Source of the DNA: Alicyclobacillus sp. SO9
GTDB lineage: Bacteria > Bacillota > Bacilli > Alicyclobacillales > Alicyclobacillaceae
Length of the DNA: 64,000 nt
Direction: 5' to 3'
NCBI RefSeq assembly: GCF_016406125.1
Contig: NZ_CP066339.1
Span: forward strand, 2,108,001 to 2,172,000
Below, in pieces: positions 24,756-33,880 of this stretch (within the stretch, counting starts at the first letter, position 1; the number at the start of each line of letters is the position of its first letter). The translations under genes and the position numbers were made by a program. The notes under the pieces are model-generated. The model saw only the letters and a list, made by a program, of their open reading frames with translations, had not been told where the DNA came from and searched no databases.

Positions 24756-25084
24756 TGGCGCCGTACAGGAATAGTAGTGGTTGCCGACGTCCGCTTTCGC
24801 GTCCCATACCAGTGCTGAAAACAGAGAGGTGAACTAGACTAAGGCGCCTAGTTATAAACGATAAGAGATACAGGTGAATTACGACTAGTACTTAATGTTA
24901 CCTCTCTTTTAAATTGACTCCACATTGTCCACGCGTTCCGGTCAAAAATTTAGCCAATCTTGCTCTGCTGTGCACTTTCATCCTGCAGTACAATCACCGA
25001 GGTACAGAAAGTTCTCTTTGTGCCGCCACCCTTGGCATAAGGAGAACCTGAACATACCAAACCAGGAGCGAGGGAGATAATCGT
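24756..25084 (+). other. 329-base stretch without a supported gene
   Basis: Only the leader of the next gene is evident (AGGGAG before ATG 25085). A CTAGTTATAAACG stretch near 24848 and TTGACTCC near 24914 might be promoter parts but do not form a convincing pair. Confidence 0.35.
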
Positions 25085-26596
25085 ATGTTAGACGACCGAA
25101 TTCTTTACTCAGACTATCGCGATAAACTGATGTCGGCGAAAGAGGCTGCCTCCTTCATTAAAGACGGTATGACAATAGGGATGAGTGGATTCACGAAATC
25201 GGGAGACGCGAAAGCTGTTCCCATGGAGATGGCCAAGCTGGCGCAACAGTTTGGAACGAGAGTGAACTTGTTGACAGGAGCGTCTCTGGGCCACGAACTC
25301 GACGGGATTCTGGCAAATGCCGGAGCGATAGAAAAGAGAATGCCATTTCAAGCAGATGCGGGTATGAGAAAAGCCATTAACAGAGGTGAACTGAACTTTG
25401 TCGACCAGCATTTAAGCCATACTGCAGAAATGCTCCAAAGTGGACAAATGCGCGGGATTGATATAGCCGTCATCGAGGCAGCTGCATTGTTGGAAGATGG
25501 TTCAATTGTTCCTACAACTTCGGTCGGTAACAGTGCCTTATTTGTCCACTTAGCTGATAAGGTCATTATCGAATTGAATGAATCGCAGCCAATGGAACTG
25601 AGGGGCCTGCATGACATTTACATGCCAGGTAATCGCCCGGGACGGCAGCCCATTCGTATCACTCGGCCGGAAGATAGAATTGGCACCGAATCAATGCACG
25701 TGAACCCTGATAAGGTGGTTGGTGTTGTCGTGACAAATCAGAGGGACGATCCGTCTACAGTGTTGCCGCCGGACTACGAAACGGAGCAAATAGCGGGACA
25801 TTTGTTGGATTTTTTCACGCACGAATTGAGGATGGGTCGGTTAAGTCAAGAACTGCTGCCGTTACAAAGCGGAATTGGTACTACGGCAAATGCAGTGTTA
25901 CGAGGATTTCTCGACTCTCCCTTTCATCACTTGAAAATGTATTCTGAGGTACTGCAGGATTCGGTGATTGATTTGTTCAATTCAGGCAGAATGGATTTTG
26001 CATCGGCTTCATCCATCACGCTTTCAAAACCGATGGCGCAACAGTTTTTCGATGACTTATCCAGATATAAGGAAAAACTGGTCCTTCGTCCACAGGAAAT
26101 TAGTAATCATCCTGAAGTCATTCGAAGACTGGGTGTGATTGCGATTAATACCGCGTTAGAAGTGGACTTATATGGAAACGTAAATTCCACTCATGTCGCA
26201 GGAACACAGATGATGAATGGAATTGGAGGATCGGGAGATTTTGCTCGAAACAGTTATCTATCAGTATTTGTAACAAAATCCATTGCAAAGGATGGGAAGA
26301 TTTCGTCCGTAGTGCCTATGGCGACGCATGTTGACCATACCGAACACGATGTCGATGTGATTGTTACAGAACAAGGTTTGGCGGACCTCCGGGGATTGTC
26401 TCCCAGAGAACGTGTGAGCCAGATGATTGAACATTGTGCACACCCAGATTATAGAACGGCGCTGTGGGATTATTACAAAAGTGCCTTGAAACACGGCGGG
26501 CAGACACCCCATGATTTGGAACATGCATTTGTGTTCCATCAGCGCTACAGTGAGACCCAAAGCATGTTGCCCGTCAGACAATCTGCAACGGTATAG
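25085..26596 (+). CDS. acetate/succinate CoA-transferase (AarC/Cat1 family)
   Basis: A 503-residue class I CoA-transferase of the acetyl-CoA hydrolase/SucCoA family. Seen are DGMTIGMSGFTKSGDAKAVP near residues 27-46 (quoted within limit), GNRPGRQPIRI near 185, the catalytic glutamate in KMYSEVLQDSVIDL near 287, and the family signature GNVNSTHVAGTQMMNG, then GSGDFARNSYLS near 375-400. It would transfer CoA between succinyl-CoA and acetate, or hydrolyse acetyl-CoA. It is monocistronic, with a long perfect hairpin after the stop. In related organisms it serves acetate resistance or a modified TCA cycle. Confidence 0.92.
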   Translation: MLDDRILYSDYRDKLMSAKEAASFIKDGMTIGMSGFTKSGDAKAVPMEMAKLAQQFGTRVNLLTGASLGHELDGILANAGAIEKRMPFQADAGMRKAINRGELNFVDQHLSHTAEMLQSGQMRGIDIAVIEAAALLEDGSIVPTTSVGNSALFVHLADKVIIELNESQPMELRGLHDIYMPGNRPGRQPIRITRPEDRIGTESMHVNPDKVVGVVVTNQRDDPSTVLPPDYETEQIAGHLLDFFTHELRMGRLSQELLPLQSGIGTTANAVLRGFLDSPFHHLKMYSEVLQDSVIDLFNSGRMDFASASSITLSKPMAQQFFDDLSRYKEKLVLRPQEISNHPEVIRRLGVIAINTALEVDLYGNVNSTHVAGTQMMNGIGGSGDFARNSYLSVFVTKSIAKDGKISSVVPMATHVDHTEHDVDVIVTEQGLADLRGLSPRERVSQMIEHCAHPDYRTALWDYYKSALKHGGQTPHDLEHAFVFHQRYSETQSMLPVRQSATV

Positions 26597-26632
26597 ACAC
26601 ACAGCGAGTTTTTAACCCCAGTTCGGGACGAA

Positions 26633-26673
26633 AAAGGGCCTTATGGGACTGTTTTAGTCCCATAAGGCCCTTT
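26633..26673. terminator. 18-bp perfect hairpin after the CoA-transferase gene
   Basis: Stem arms 26633-26650 (AAAGGGCCTTATGGGACT) and 26656-26673 pair perfectly around GTTTT. The flanking A- and T-rich ends make it a good bidirectional intrinsic terminator. Confidence 0.8.
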
Positions 26674-26978
26674 GGTTTTCATGAAGTTGGCATAGATGAC
26701 CCTGAACGAATTTATATATGAGAGATACATGAGGTATGACAGCCAAATTCACAGGTTCATCATGAAGGTGGCATGAATATCAAGGGAAGGGATGGTGTAT
26801 TCTAGAGACTACTAGGTGAAATATGAATGCTAGTGGTTTTGCCAAGTTGTCGATTTGTGATATAGAATAGCAGTTGGGAAAATACATGTGCTTACGAAAA
26901 ATTAGTTTGAAAGACAGTCGTCCTGCTCACCGTTTCGCAGGGTTTACAGTTAATGAATGAAGTTGTGGAGGGAACACC
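26674..26978 (+). other. 305-base upstream region of the response-regulator gene
   Basis: No gene. TTGCCA (26839-26844) and TATAGA (26861-26866) are 16 bases apart and may be the promoter of the gene at 26979. Confidence 0.4.
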
Positions 26979-27722
26979 ATGGACGGATTCAAGAAAACGA
27001 GGAGTCACGAGAAGGACATTCTTGTTCCGGATTGTTCTGTGGTATCCAAAACTGCGCTTCGAATTGCGATTGTCAGTCTGTTTCCTGAACGCCTCACAGA
27101 CCTTATACAGTACCTGTCTCAGAACTGTGTTGATATATTCATAACCCACACGGTGAAATTGGCCGTCATGCGTGCCATGGAGCCTGACGTGATGATCCTG
27201 GACCACACAGTGGCCGTTCCAATTTCATGCAAGTCAAATGCCGACGCGGTAGGGAACCTGACTGCAGCATACTTGCTGCCAAGACAAGCGGACCCTAATC
27301 ACCTGGATTTGAGTGCAAATGCGGAGGTCATCATGTATCCAACGGATTTTCCAGAGGTTTTGTATCGCTTACGAGTGCTCGAGCGGAGGCAGCGCAAACC
27401 GTTCCAGCATTTGGACAACGTGCAGGTCTACAGCGGATTGGTCATCGACTATAATCGGAAGCGTGCAGAACTCAATGGAACTAGCCTGGGTCTTACGAAA
27501 TCCGAATTCGACATTTTGTGGATTCTGATTCAATCGAATGGGCGGGTTCTGTCGCGGGATGAAATCATGAGTACCGTTTGGGGAGAGAAGTATTTCCCCG
27601 GAAGTAATACCATCGATGTTCATATCAAGGGTCTGCGAAGAAAACTGAAGGACAGTATCAGAAATCCAAAGTACATTCAAACAGTCCGTGGTATTGGTTA
27701 CCGTTTTGCAAGCGGAACTTAA
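26979..27722 (+). CDS. OmpR/PhoB-type regulator with degenerate receiver domain
   Basis: A 247-residue protein starting at ATG 26979 with GGAGG upstream. The C-terminal winged helix (residues 150-245) is typical: LTKSEFDILWILIQSNGRVLS, SRDEIMSTVWG, NTIDVHIKGLRRKL, YIQTVRGIGYRF. The N-terminal half has receiver-like strands (LRIAIVSLF, PDVMILDHTVAVP) but lacks the paired acidic residues after the first strand and the conserved lysine. Phosphorylation is therefore unlikely or atypical. No histidine kinase adjoins it. It could be an orphan regulator that responds to a ligand or partner protein. Confidence 0.82.
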   Translation: MDGFKKTRSHEKDILVPDCSVVSKTALRIAIVSLFPERLTDLIQYLSQNCVDIFITHTVKLAVMRAMEPDVMILDHTVAVPISCKSNADAVGNLTAAYLLPRQADPNHLDLSANAEVIMYPTDFPEVLYRLRVLERRQRKPFQHLDNVQVYSGLVIDYNRKRAELNGTSLGLTKSEFDILWILIQSNGRVLSRDEIMSTVWGEKYFPGSNTIDVHIKGLRRKLKDSIRNPKYIQTVRGIGYRFASGT

Positions 27723-27755
27723 CAGCGGTTGGATTGACTCGCAAACATGACACCG

Positions 27756-27778
27756 CACAGGCCGCCAACGGGCCTGTG
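27756..27778 (+). terminator. hairpin after the regulator gene
   Basis: 8-bp stem CACAGGCC / GGCCTGTG with a 7-base loop, 34 bases after the stop, then TTTGTG. Moderate strength. Confidence 0.5.
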
Positions 27779-27798
27779 TTTGTGCTGTCAACAGGAAG

Positions 27799-28056
27799 GT
27801 GTTTGCTATCGGAATCGTCATTGTTGAATTTTGTGAGGGGAATGTTGCAGCACTTCTGTTACTCGAGGAACTGCTCGAGACAGAGTTTCCTGAAGTTGCC
27901 GTATTACAAAGTGATTGTCTCGGACGATGCGGATTGTGCAGGGTGAGGCCGTTTGTTTTAGTCAATGATAAGCAGATTTTTGCAGAGAATACGGATGAGT
28001 TGTTAGACAAGGTGAAAGCAGTAATCGCTCAAGAACTGCAGTTCTATTCCAACTGA
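27799..28056 (+). CDS. DUF1450 (YuzB-like) protein
   Basis: An 85-residue protein matching the DUF1450/YuzB family: IVEFCEGNVA near the N-terminus, QSDCLGRCGLCRVRPFVLVND in the middle (quoted in part: CLGRCGLCRVRPF) with the conserved C-x3-C-x2-C cysteines, and NTDELLDKVKAVI at the end. The cysteines suggest a thioredoxin-like fold, perhaps with a metal or Fe-S cluster. The frame opens at GTG 27799, but AGGAAGG at 27793-27799 covers that codon. Its spacing instead suits the in-frame ATC at 27808, a rare start codon. Function unknown. Confidence 0.78.
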   Translation: MFAIGIVIVEFCEGNVAALLLLEELLETEFPEVAVLQSDCLGRCGLCRVRPFVLVNDKQIFAENTDELLDKVKAVIAQELQFYSN

Positions 28057-28212
28057 TAGGCAGAGCGGCGGTTGCTTGGCATCCTGAGCTGTCTTCATTC
28101 TTCTTCACGCATTGTTTAGATGGTCTTCATGATAGACAAGGATTATGTAGCAGATAATGATGGCAGCATGGGTGCACGCAAACGAGAAACACGCAAAACA
28201 GGAGCGATTGCC

Positions 28213-29193
28213 ATGGACATAATGTCTGTAACGAAGGTGCCGCCTCCGAGCACGGAAGCGGTTGTGTTGTGTATTGGAAAGTTTGATGGGGTTCATCTTG
28301 GACATCAAGAAATTCTGAGGGTTGCACAACAGTACACAATGGACGGCGGCGTGCTGGCCGTAATGAGTCTTTGGCCTCATCCACTGTGGGTACTGGCGGA
28401 ACGAGAAGAGTTTCAGCACGCGTTGACACCTTCATCACAGAAATGGACCTGGTTAAGCCAATGCGGAGTCGAAAGAGTCTATGACATTGAGTTCACCAGG
28501 GATTACGCCACAACATCTCCAGAGACGTTTGTTTACGAACACCTTGCAAGATTGAATTTGAAACGCGTTGTTGTTGGCGAGGGGTTTAATTTTGGGAAAG
28601 GTGCGGCTTCGACAACACAGGAACTCGTAGACTTGTGCAGCGATATCGGTGTACCTGTGACTGTGGTGCCGACCATTAAGGTGAATCGCAAAAAAATTAG
28701 CAGTACTCAGATTCGAAAACATGTGGAAGCGGGTCGCGTCGCAGCCGCCCACGCTCTTCTGGGTCATCCATATGAGTTGACTGGAACGGTGGTTCACGGA
28801 GACGCAGTTGGACGGACGCTCGGTTTTCCTACGGCGAATTTGAGCGGGCTGGACGAATTTGTCATGCCCGCACCCGGTGTTTACGAAGCCCTCGTGAGAA
28901 CGCATGAGGCAAAGTCTTGTCAGAGCGATTTCTGGTATGCGCTTGTCAGCGCTGGTTACCGTCCCACAGTGAACGGTAATAGCTACAAGGTTGAAGCTTA
29001 TCTTATGGACTATTCGGGGGATTTGTATGGAAGTGAACTGACCATTGGCTTTCTTCACCGACTTCGCGATGAAGTCCGATTCCCGGACTTGGACAGTCTT
29101 GTGAAACAGATGCAGCAGGACGAAGAAGTTGCACGAGCAAGGTTTGGGCTGCTGCAGACCAAGCAAGAGACCAAGCAAGCAGAGACCAGGTAA
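28213..29193 (+). CDS. ribF: bifunctional riboflavin kinase/FMN adenylyltransferase RibF
   Basis: ATG 28213 is chosen because AGGAG (28200-28204) is 8 bases before it; the frame itself opens at 28120. The 326-residue enzyme makes FMN and then FAD. The N-terminal adenylyltransferase domain shows LCIGKFDGVHLGHQEIL, GEGFNFGKGA and ISSTQIRKHVEAGR. The C-terminal kinase domain shows GDAVGRTLGFPTANL, PGVYEALV and YKVEAYLMDYSGDLYG. It is not beside truB or rpsO, its common context, and may be a second copy. The 3' end contains two copies of ACCAAGCAAG. Confidence 0.9.
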   Translation: MDIMSVTKVPPPSTEAVVLCIGKFDGVHLGHQEILRVAQQYTMDGGVLAVMSLWPHPLWVLAEREEFQHALTPSSQKWTWLSQCGVERVYDIEFTRDYATTSPETFVYEHLARLNLKRVVVGEGFNFGKGAASTTQELVDLCSDIGVPVTVVPTIKVNRKKISSTQIRKHVEAGRVAAAHALLGHPYELTGTVVHGDAVGRTLGFPTANLSGLDEFVMPAPGVYEALVRTHEAKSCQSDFWYALVSAGYRPTVNGNSYKVEAYLMDYSGDLYGSELTIGFLHRLRDEVRFPDLDSLVKQMQQDEEVARARFGLLQTKQETKQAETR

Positions 29194-29430
29194 CAGACCG
29201 GGCCATTGTGACGGTGAGGGTGAGACAAGAAGACAGCCGGATAAACAACTCAGGCTGGTATTAGAGAAAAATGTTGTCTCTTTACTTGTAGATATAATAA
29301 TAGAGTTAATATAAAATGTTTAGACGAAAGCATACAAAATATACTAGATAGGCTTCTATACGTGACGTTCAAAACTTGTATAAGAGTTGTTCGGGGTAAG
29401 GGGAGTACAAAAACGAGGAGGATGTTTCAT

Positions 29431-30591
29431 TTGAAACTGAAGTCTGTTGTGTACTCTCTTTCCGTAGCAGGGGCCGCAGGTATGTTGTTTGGTGCTACAG
29501 CGTTGCCGGCCTATGCAGCTTCACACCGTCAAAGCACCCGTCCACTTGAATCTTCAAGGTCGAATCAGCCGTTCAAACACGTCTACGTCATTATGATGGA
29601 GAACCAAGGCACACCGAACATTATTGGGAATTCTCAGTTGCCCTATATTAACAAACTTGCGAAACAGTATGGTTATGAGAACAACTACTTCGGCGTGACT
29701 CATGAAAGTCTTGCCAACTATGTAGCATTCTTCAGCGGTAATAACTGGGGCACTCACAGTGACAACCCAACACAGACCTTCAACCACACCAATCTGGTGG
29801 ACCAGTTGGCGTCGCATCACATTACTTGGAAAGGCTACATGCAGAGTATGCCTTATCCAGGATTCAAGGGGTACTGGTACCCTGACAATGAACCCAAAGG
29901 TACTGCTCCTTCCAAGACGCCTCCCAACGCCTTGTATGCTCTCAAGCACAACCCTTTTACGCTCATGACAGACATTGCAAATCATCCTAGTCGAGAGAAA
30001 AACGTGGTCCCTTTCACACAATTGCAGACGGACCTGAACCACAATCGCGTACCAAATTTCTCATTTATTACACCGAATGTCATTAACGACATGCACGGTC
30101 AGCCGCCGGGTCCAGGGTCGACGGTGACATACAATGATCCCGCTAAGTTGTATCAGGCCGGAGACAACTTTGTGAAACGAACAGTCAAAGAAATCATGTC
30201 ATCGAGAAGTTGGAAAACAAGCAAGTCCATCATCTTTGTGACATGGGATGAAGCAAACTATCCGTATCCGCCAAGCTCGACCACCAGTAAGCAGTTAAAA
30301 CAGTTTACCGCGCCAGGACCGGATGCACCTATCGTGCCTGCCGGCACTGTCGACGGCTATAAGTGGCCGGGTGGTGCTTATGGTGGCGGCAAAGTACCCA
30401 TGATAATGATTGACAATGCTTTTCCGCATCACTTTACGCTCAATACTTGGGCAAATCACTATTCACTGTTGCGTACCATCGAGCAAAATTGGCACTTGGG
30501 CTTTATTGGGTATGCCTCAGATTCGCGTCAGGTAAAAACACTGCCTGTTCCCGGGGAACCGCAGTTGAGGCACAGACGGTCTGACAACTAA
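29431..30591 (+). CDS. secreted phosphoesterase (acid phosphatase/phospholipase C family)
   Basis: TTG 29431 is preferred over ATG 29422 because GAGGAGG at 29415-29421 touches the ATG but is 9 bases from the TTG. The 386-residue product begins with a Sec signal (MKLKSVVYSLSVAGAAG) ending at AYA-AS near residue 29. The catalytic domain fits the phosphoesterase/phospholipase C family: HVYVIMMENQGTPNI with the metal-binding E-N, then THESLANYVAFFSGNN, FSFITPNVINDMHG, FVTWDEANY. It should be exported and hydrolyse phosphate esters or phospholipids. It is monocistronic, closed by a strong hairpin. Confidence 0.85.
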   Translation: MKLKSVVYSLSVAGAAGMLFGATALPAYAASHRQSTRPLESSRSNQPFKHVYVIMMENQGTPNIIGNSQLPYINKLAKQYGYENNYFGVTHESLANYVAFFSGNNWGTHSDNPTQTFNHTNLVDQLASHHITWKGYMQSMPYPGFKGYWYPDNEPKGTAPSKTPPNALYALKHNPFTLMTDIANHPSREKNVVPFTQLQTDLNHNRVPNFSFITPNVINDMHGQPPGPGSTVTYNDPAKLYQAGDNFVKRTVKEIMSSRSWKTSKSIIFVTWDEANYPYPPSSTTSKQLKQFTAPGPDAPIVPAGTVDGYKWPGGAYGGGKVPMIMIDNAFPHHFTLNTWANHYSLLRTIEQNWHLGFIGYASDSRQVKTLPVPGEPQLRHRRSDN

Positions 30592-30651
30592 TCTTACCGG
30601 CACAGACTCGCTACCAACAGACTCGCCTACCAATTGATGAAAAGTACATCA

Positions 30652-30686
30652 CAGTGCCCCTCCGTTTGGCTGACGGAGGGGCACTG
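30652..30686. terminator. bidirectional 14-bp hairpin
   Basis: CAGTGCCCCTCCGT and ACGGAGGGGCACTG pair perfectly around a 7-base loop, between convergent genes. Confidence 0.75.
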
Positions 30687-30697
30687 CTCTACTTCTA

Positions 30698-31558
30698 CTA
30701 TGACAGAGTCAACCTGTGCTCGTGTTGAGGATGTGACTGTGTGGTTTGAACGGAGATGGTTTCGACTCGCAAGTGCACCTGGATTAAGGGAAGGCCCAAG
30801 TTAGCTGTTAGGCTTCTGTGAAGGCTGGACAATAATGCTTCAGCGGCTCTCTGAATGTTTGTTCCCAGTTCGATGGCTGCATTGACTTTTACAGTGAGGG
30901 AAGGTTCAAACTCGACTTTCGTTTGGCGTAGTCGAAATGGGTGTTGTTCTTCTGATACCACACAAGTAACCAAGTCCTTGATTGCACGAGGATGGACATA
31001 AATACCTCCTCCGGAAAACACCGGATTGACGATAAGCCGCCTTCGTTCCTCACCAGTGGTTCCTTGGGGACTCAGTTTTTCCAAGCGGTATTGAATTTGT
31101 TTCAACAGCCAGTAGTGTTTTGACTGCTGAACTTGTGATGCTGCAATTGGCATAGCGTGCATCCCGTACATGCGCAGGCGCGAGGCAAGAGCTAACTCTT
31201 CGCTTGACACGAAGTCTTCAATGGCTAGCCAGTTGATATCTTCTGTTAATTCCAGGTTGCTGCAGATGGTAAGAATCATCTTTCTGGAGGTGCCTAAAAC
31301 GAGGAGGTTGTCATTACCTTGGTAATGTGACAGTGCGGTCATGACGTCTGCTCTGTGGTCTTTGTTCATGAAGATGGCTCGTCGAACTGCTTTGATTGCA
31401 TGCTTCTCCAGTTTTCCGGAGTAACCTGCAATCATCTGTCCGTGAGAAATGAGTACGCCGTCGTCAATGATAAGACCACTGCCGGTCTTCTTTGCCACTT
31501 CTTCCGCGACATAGCTTTTTCCGGTACCGCTGGCTCCTACCAGTGCAAAAATCTTCAC
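30698..31558 (-). CDS. P-loop kinase-like protein fused to an Asp23/YloU-like domain
   Basis: A 286-residue protein. Residues 1-30 carry a Walker A motif, FALVGASGTGKSYVAEEVA, followed by GLIIDDGVLISHGQMIAG and a segment LLVLGTSRKMILTI, as in small nucleotide kinases. From about residue 195 the sequence changes to VHPRAIKDLVTCVVSE and then KVEFEPSLTVKVNAAIELGTN, IQRAAEALLSSLHRSL, LGLPLIQVHLRVETI. This is the order of Asp23/YloU (DUF322) domains, which are linked to the cell envelope and fatty acid kinase. The fusion is unusual. GTG 31558 has a weak ribosome binding site. The phosphate acceptor is unknown. Confidence 0.7.
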   Translation of the reverse strand: MKIFALVGASGTGKSYVAEEVAKKTGSGLIIDDGVLISHGQMIAGYSGKLEKHAIKAVRRAIFMNKDHRADVMTALSHYQGNDNLLVLGTSRKMILTICSNLELTEDINWLAIEDFVSSEELALASRLRMYGMHAMPIAASQVQQSKHYWLLKQIQYRLEKLSPQGTTGEERRRLIVNPVFSGGGIYVHPRAIKDLVTCVVSEEQHPFRLRQTKVEFEPSLTVKVNAAIELGTNIQRAAEALLSSLHRSLTANLGLPLIQVHLRVETISVQTTQSHPQHEHRLTLS

Positions 31559-31699
31559 TACCTGAGCACCTCGTTTGCGTACTTAAGATTTCTTCTCGGT
31601 TCCATTTTTCATCATCAATATGTACCTACATTATAATAGGATACTTTTCGTACTGGGACCAGCACAGGCTGGTCCTGTTTGTTCTGGACAAAACACTGA

Positions 31700-31735
31700 T
31701 GCAATAACTCCGGGATGCTTCCCGGGGTTATTGCA
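31700..31735 (-). terminator. hairpin after the CPA2 antiporter gene
   Basis: 16-bp stem (one G-T pair) TGCAATAACTCCGGGA / TCCCGGGGTTATTGCA with loop TGCT, 23 bases past the stop at 31759 on the minus strand, then a T-rich stretch. A second, smaller hairpin (GGACCAGC/GCTGGTCC) lies at about 31660-31680. Confidence 0.7.
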
Positions 31736-31758
31736 TTGGTCGTTTGAAGAAGACGGCG

Positions 31759-33099
31759 TTAGTGTTCAAGGGCGGGTGCAGGTTTTTCGGGTTCCCACAA
31801 GACTTCTTCTTGGGCCTTCTCTATGACCAGGTTTTCGTCACCAGGCATCAGCAGCATACCCTTCTTGAGAACGTACCGGAGCCAAGACCCAGCCATCCAG
31901 CTTGTGAACAGTGCCAGCATCACAAGAATGGCGAAGAAATTCTGGTTAATAATCCCGATGGAAAACGCGATTTGAGAAAGCACAATACCCGGTCCTCCAC
32001 GGGCGTTCATGGCTGCAGCCAAGTTGAAACTGGTAAGTTTGTCGTTTTTAATGAAACGGCATGTGAAGTACACCACGACTGTCTGCACAATGGTGGCAAA
32101 CAGCAGGTACAGGACGAAGAACCCGACACTAAAGTCTCGAGCCAGGTTTAACTGTAAACCGACAATCCCAAAATACAAGGGTACGAAGAAAGAGAACGAG
32201 AATTCACTCACGCCCGTCCGCAATCGGTTCCATAGTTTGTCTGGCAGCGTAAACTTGGCAGCGACACCGGCCAGCAAAGAACCGTACATGACATCGACAT
32301 TCAAGTATCCTGCTACAGTCGACAAAGCAATCATCACGAACAGAAAATATCCGAGAAACGAGGCTCTGAACAGGAAATTGGACCGTTTGGAGGTGAGGCG
32401 CCTGAGCGCCCACGGAATGACGAAGATACAGAGCGCCAAAAAGCCCAGGGTTGTGCCAAGGCTCCTAAGAATAATAGACAGGTTAATCCCGTTGTGTGCA
32501 CTGACAATGCCGGACGCTACGGCCAAAGCCACGAACAGGATGATGTCATGAACACCCGCAACCCCGACGATAATCTTGGCGAAGCGTGTGTGCATAATAC
32601 CGAGATCGGAAAATATTTTAGAGATGACCGGGATGGATGTAACGGCAATCGAGATGGCGATTACAATCTTCAACGCGACAATATTATTGTCAGGACCGAG
32701 GAACTGAGCCGGGTTAAAGACATACGTGGAAAGCCAGCCGATAATAAACGGAATCACAGTGGACGCCACGATAATCCAAATTCCGATTTTGGCATCTGTC
32801 CCTTTAAAACGATATTGGAACTTAAGCCCGGAACTGAACATCAGCATCATCAGGCCGAATTCCATGAGAAACCCGAAAAGTTGGCTCTCTTGAGGGAAAC
32901 CCAAAAAGAGCCAGTGGAATGCGTGAGGAAAGAAATATCCCAAAAACGTGGGCCCAAGCACAAGCCCCCCTGCCACCTCACCAATGATGCGAGGCACGGT
33001 TAGACGCTCGGCAATGTAGCCCAACAGGTTGGAGGCTAACAGAAGTGCCCCGATTGCGAACAGGAATTTGGCCAAATCTCCGCTGCCAATACTGAACAT
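31759..33099 (-). CDS. CPA2-family monovalent cation/proton antiporter
   Basis: A 446-residue antiporter with about 12 membrane helices. Seen are LTVPRIIGEVAGGLVLGP near residues 33-50, the helix FGLMMLMFSSGLKF near 82, AISIAVTSIPVISKIFSDLG near 150 (quoted within limit) and GVAGVHDIILFVALAV near 180, where the GVxDD-type ion site reads VHD. ARGGPGIVLSQIAF near 385 is the conserved C-terminal core. There is no RCK/TrkA-N domain, only a short cytosolic tail. ATG 33099 follows AAGGAGGAG. It would exchange Na+ or K+ for H+ across the membrane. Confidence 0.88.
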   Translation of the reverse strand: MFSIGSGDLAKFLFAIGALLLASNLLGYIAERLTVPRIIGEVAGGLVLGPTFLGYFFPHAFHWLFLGFPQESQLFGFLMEFGLMMLMFSSGLKFQYRFKGTDAKIGIWIIVASTVIPFIIGWLSTYVFNPAQFLGPDNNIVALKIVIAISIAVTSIPVISKIFSDLGIMHTRFAKIIVGVAGVHDIILFVALAVASGIVSAHNGINLSIILRSLGTTLGFLALCIFVIPWALRRLTSKRSNFLFRASFLGYFLFVMIALSTVAGYLNVDVMYGSLLAGVAAKFTLPDKLWNRLRTGVSEFSFSFFVPLYFGIVGLQLNLARDFSVGFFVLYLLFATIVQTVVVYFTCRFIKNDKLTSFNLAAAMNARGGPGIVLSQIAFSIGIINQNFFAILVMLALFTSWMAGSWLRYVLKKGMLLMPGDENLVIEKAQEEVLWEPEKPAPALEH

Positions 33100-33263
33100 G
33101 AAAACTCCTCCTTATCTCAGGTATCGTGCTATCGTTCGACAGCCGTGAGATACCCTATGACCAAGGAGAAGTTATGTCCAAGGCATGTGTCTACTTGAAC
33201 AGACGCAAATTGACAGAAACACAGAAAAATAGTGTTGAGTCTAATAACCGTCAATATAGAGAA

Positions 33264-33291
33264 GGCTCCTGCGAAGTCTATCGCAGGAGCC
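33264..33291. terminator. perfect 11-bp hairpin downstream of the small sporulation gene
   Basis: GGCTCCTGCGA / TCGCAGGAGCC with loop AGTCTA. On the minus strand it lies 130 bases after the YjcZ-like gene and before the antiporter gene. Confidence 0.6.
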
Positions 33292-33420
33292 ATTATCCGT
33301 TCGTCGGAAGTTTTGGTGAGCTCCATCACCCGTTATTCAATTTACACCATGATATGCGGTTCTTTTTAGGTTTGTTCTTCTGCAAACACCCATCTTGGAT
33401 TCAAAGTGTACAACGGTTTG

Positions 33421-33519
33421 TTAATATCCGCCCATTCCTGCCGGAACGATGAGTACAAAGAGTACAAAGATAATCAGAAACACTACAGCCCATTGCGTAT
33501 AGCCACCGAAAGTTCCCAC
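33421..33519 (-). CDS. YjcZ-type small sporulation membrane protein, 32 aa
   Basis: A 32-residue protein. GTG 33519 has GGAGGG at spacing 6. The sequence starts MGTFGGYTQWAVVFL, continues with a single hydrophobic helix and ends IVPAGMGGY, matching the YjcZ/YosA-type family of tiny sporulation proteins. It is paralogous to the genes at 61711, 61888 and 62859. Membrane-inserted, probably in the forespore or coat layers. Confidence 0.82.
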   Translation of the reverse strand: MGTFGGYTQWAVVFLIIFVLFVLIVPAGMGGY

Positions 33520-33880
33520 TTGAATCCCTCCATTCAAAACGTATGGTTCACAATACGCTTTAAAAGGGTAAGTAGGATGGGCGAAACGGTTAAAAGCCAG
33601 AAATCAGGGTATTTGTCCCTGCTTTTCCCCTGTTGAATTATACACGTCATACTGGATTCAACATGTCTCAGTATCAGATGTTTGGTATTCGTTATAAAAT
33701 CCGCAGAAAAGGCAGTGAAAATGTGAGAAACACTAGCTGTGGTTAAGATAATCGCTATTGTTACCGTGTCAAAGTCCGCAGACGTACTTCTCAAGTTTTG
33801 AAAGACTCAGTTGTGCAGCAGTAGATTAAGGAATGAATAAGAAGTATGACAATTTGTTGAAGAAAGAGGAGGGATGAAGA
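33520..33880 (+). other. 361-base stretch without a supported gene
   Basis: Upstream of both the small sporulation gene (-) and the HtrA gene (+). A minus-strand 86-codon frame (33534-33794) has no ribosome binding site. The final bases give AGAGGAGGG for the HtrA gene. Confidence 0.35.

Noticed and set aside
33534-33794. 86-codon minus-strand frame
   Set aside because: No ribosome binding site; lies in a region better explained as promoter DNA for its neighbours.
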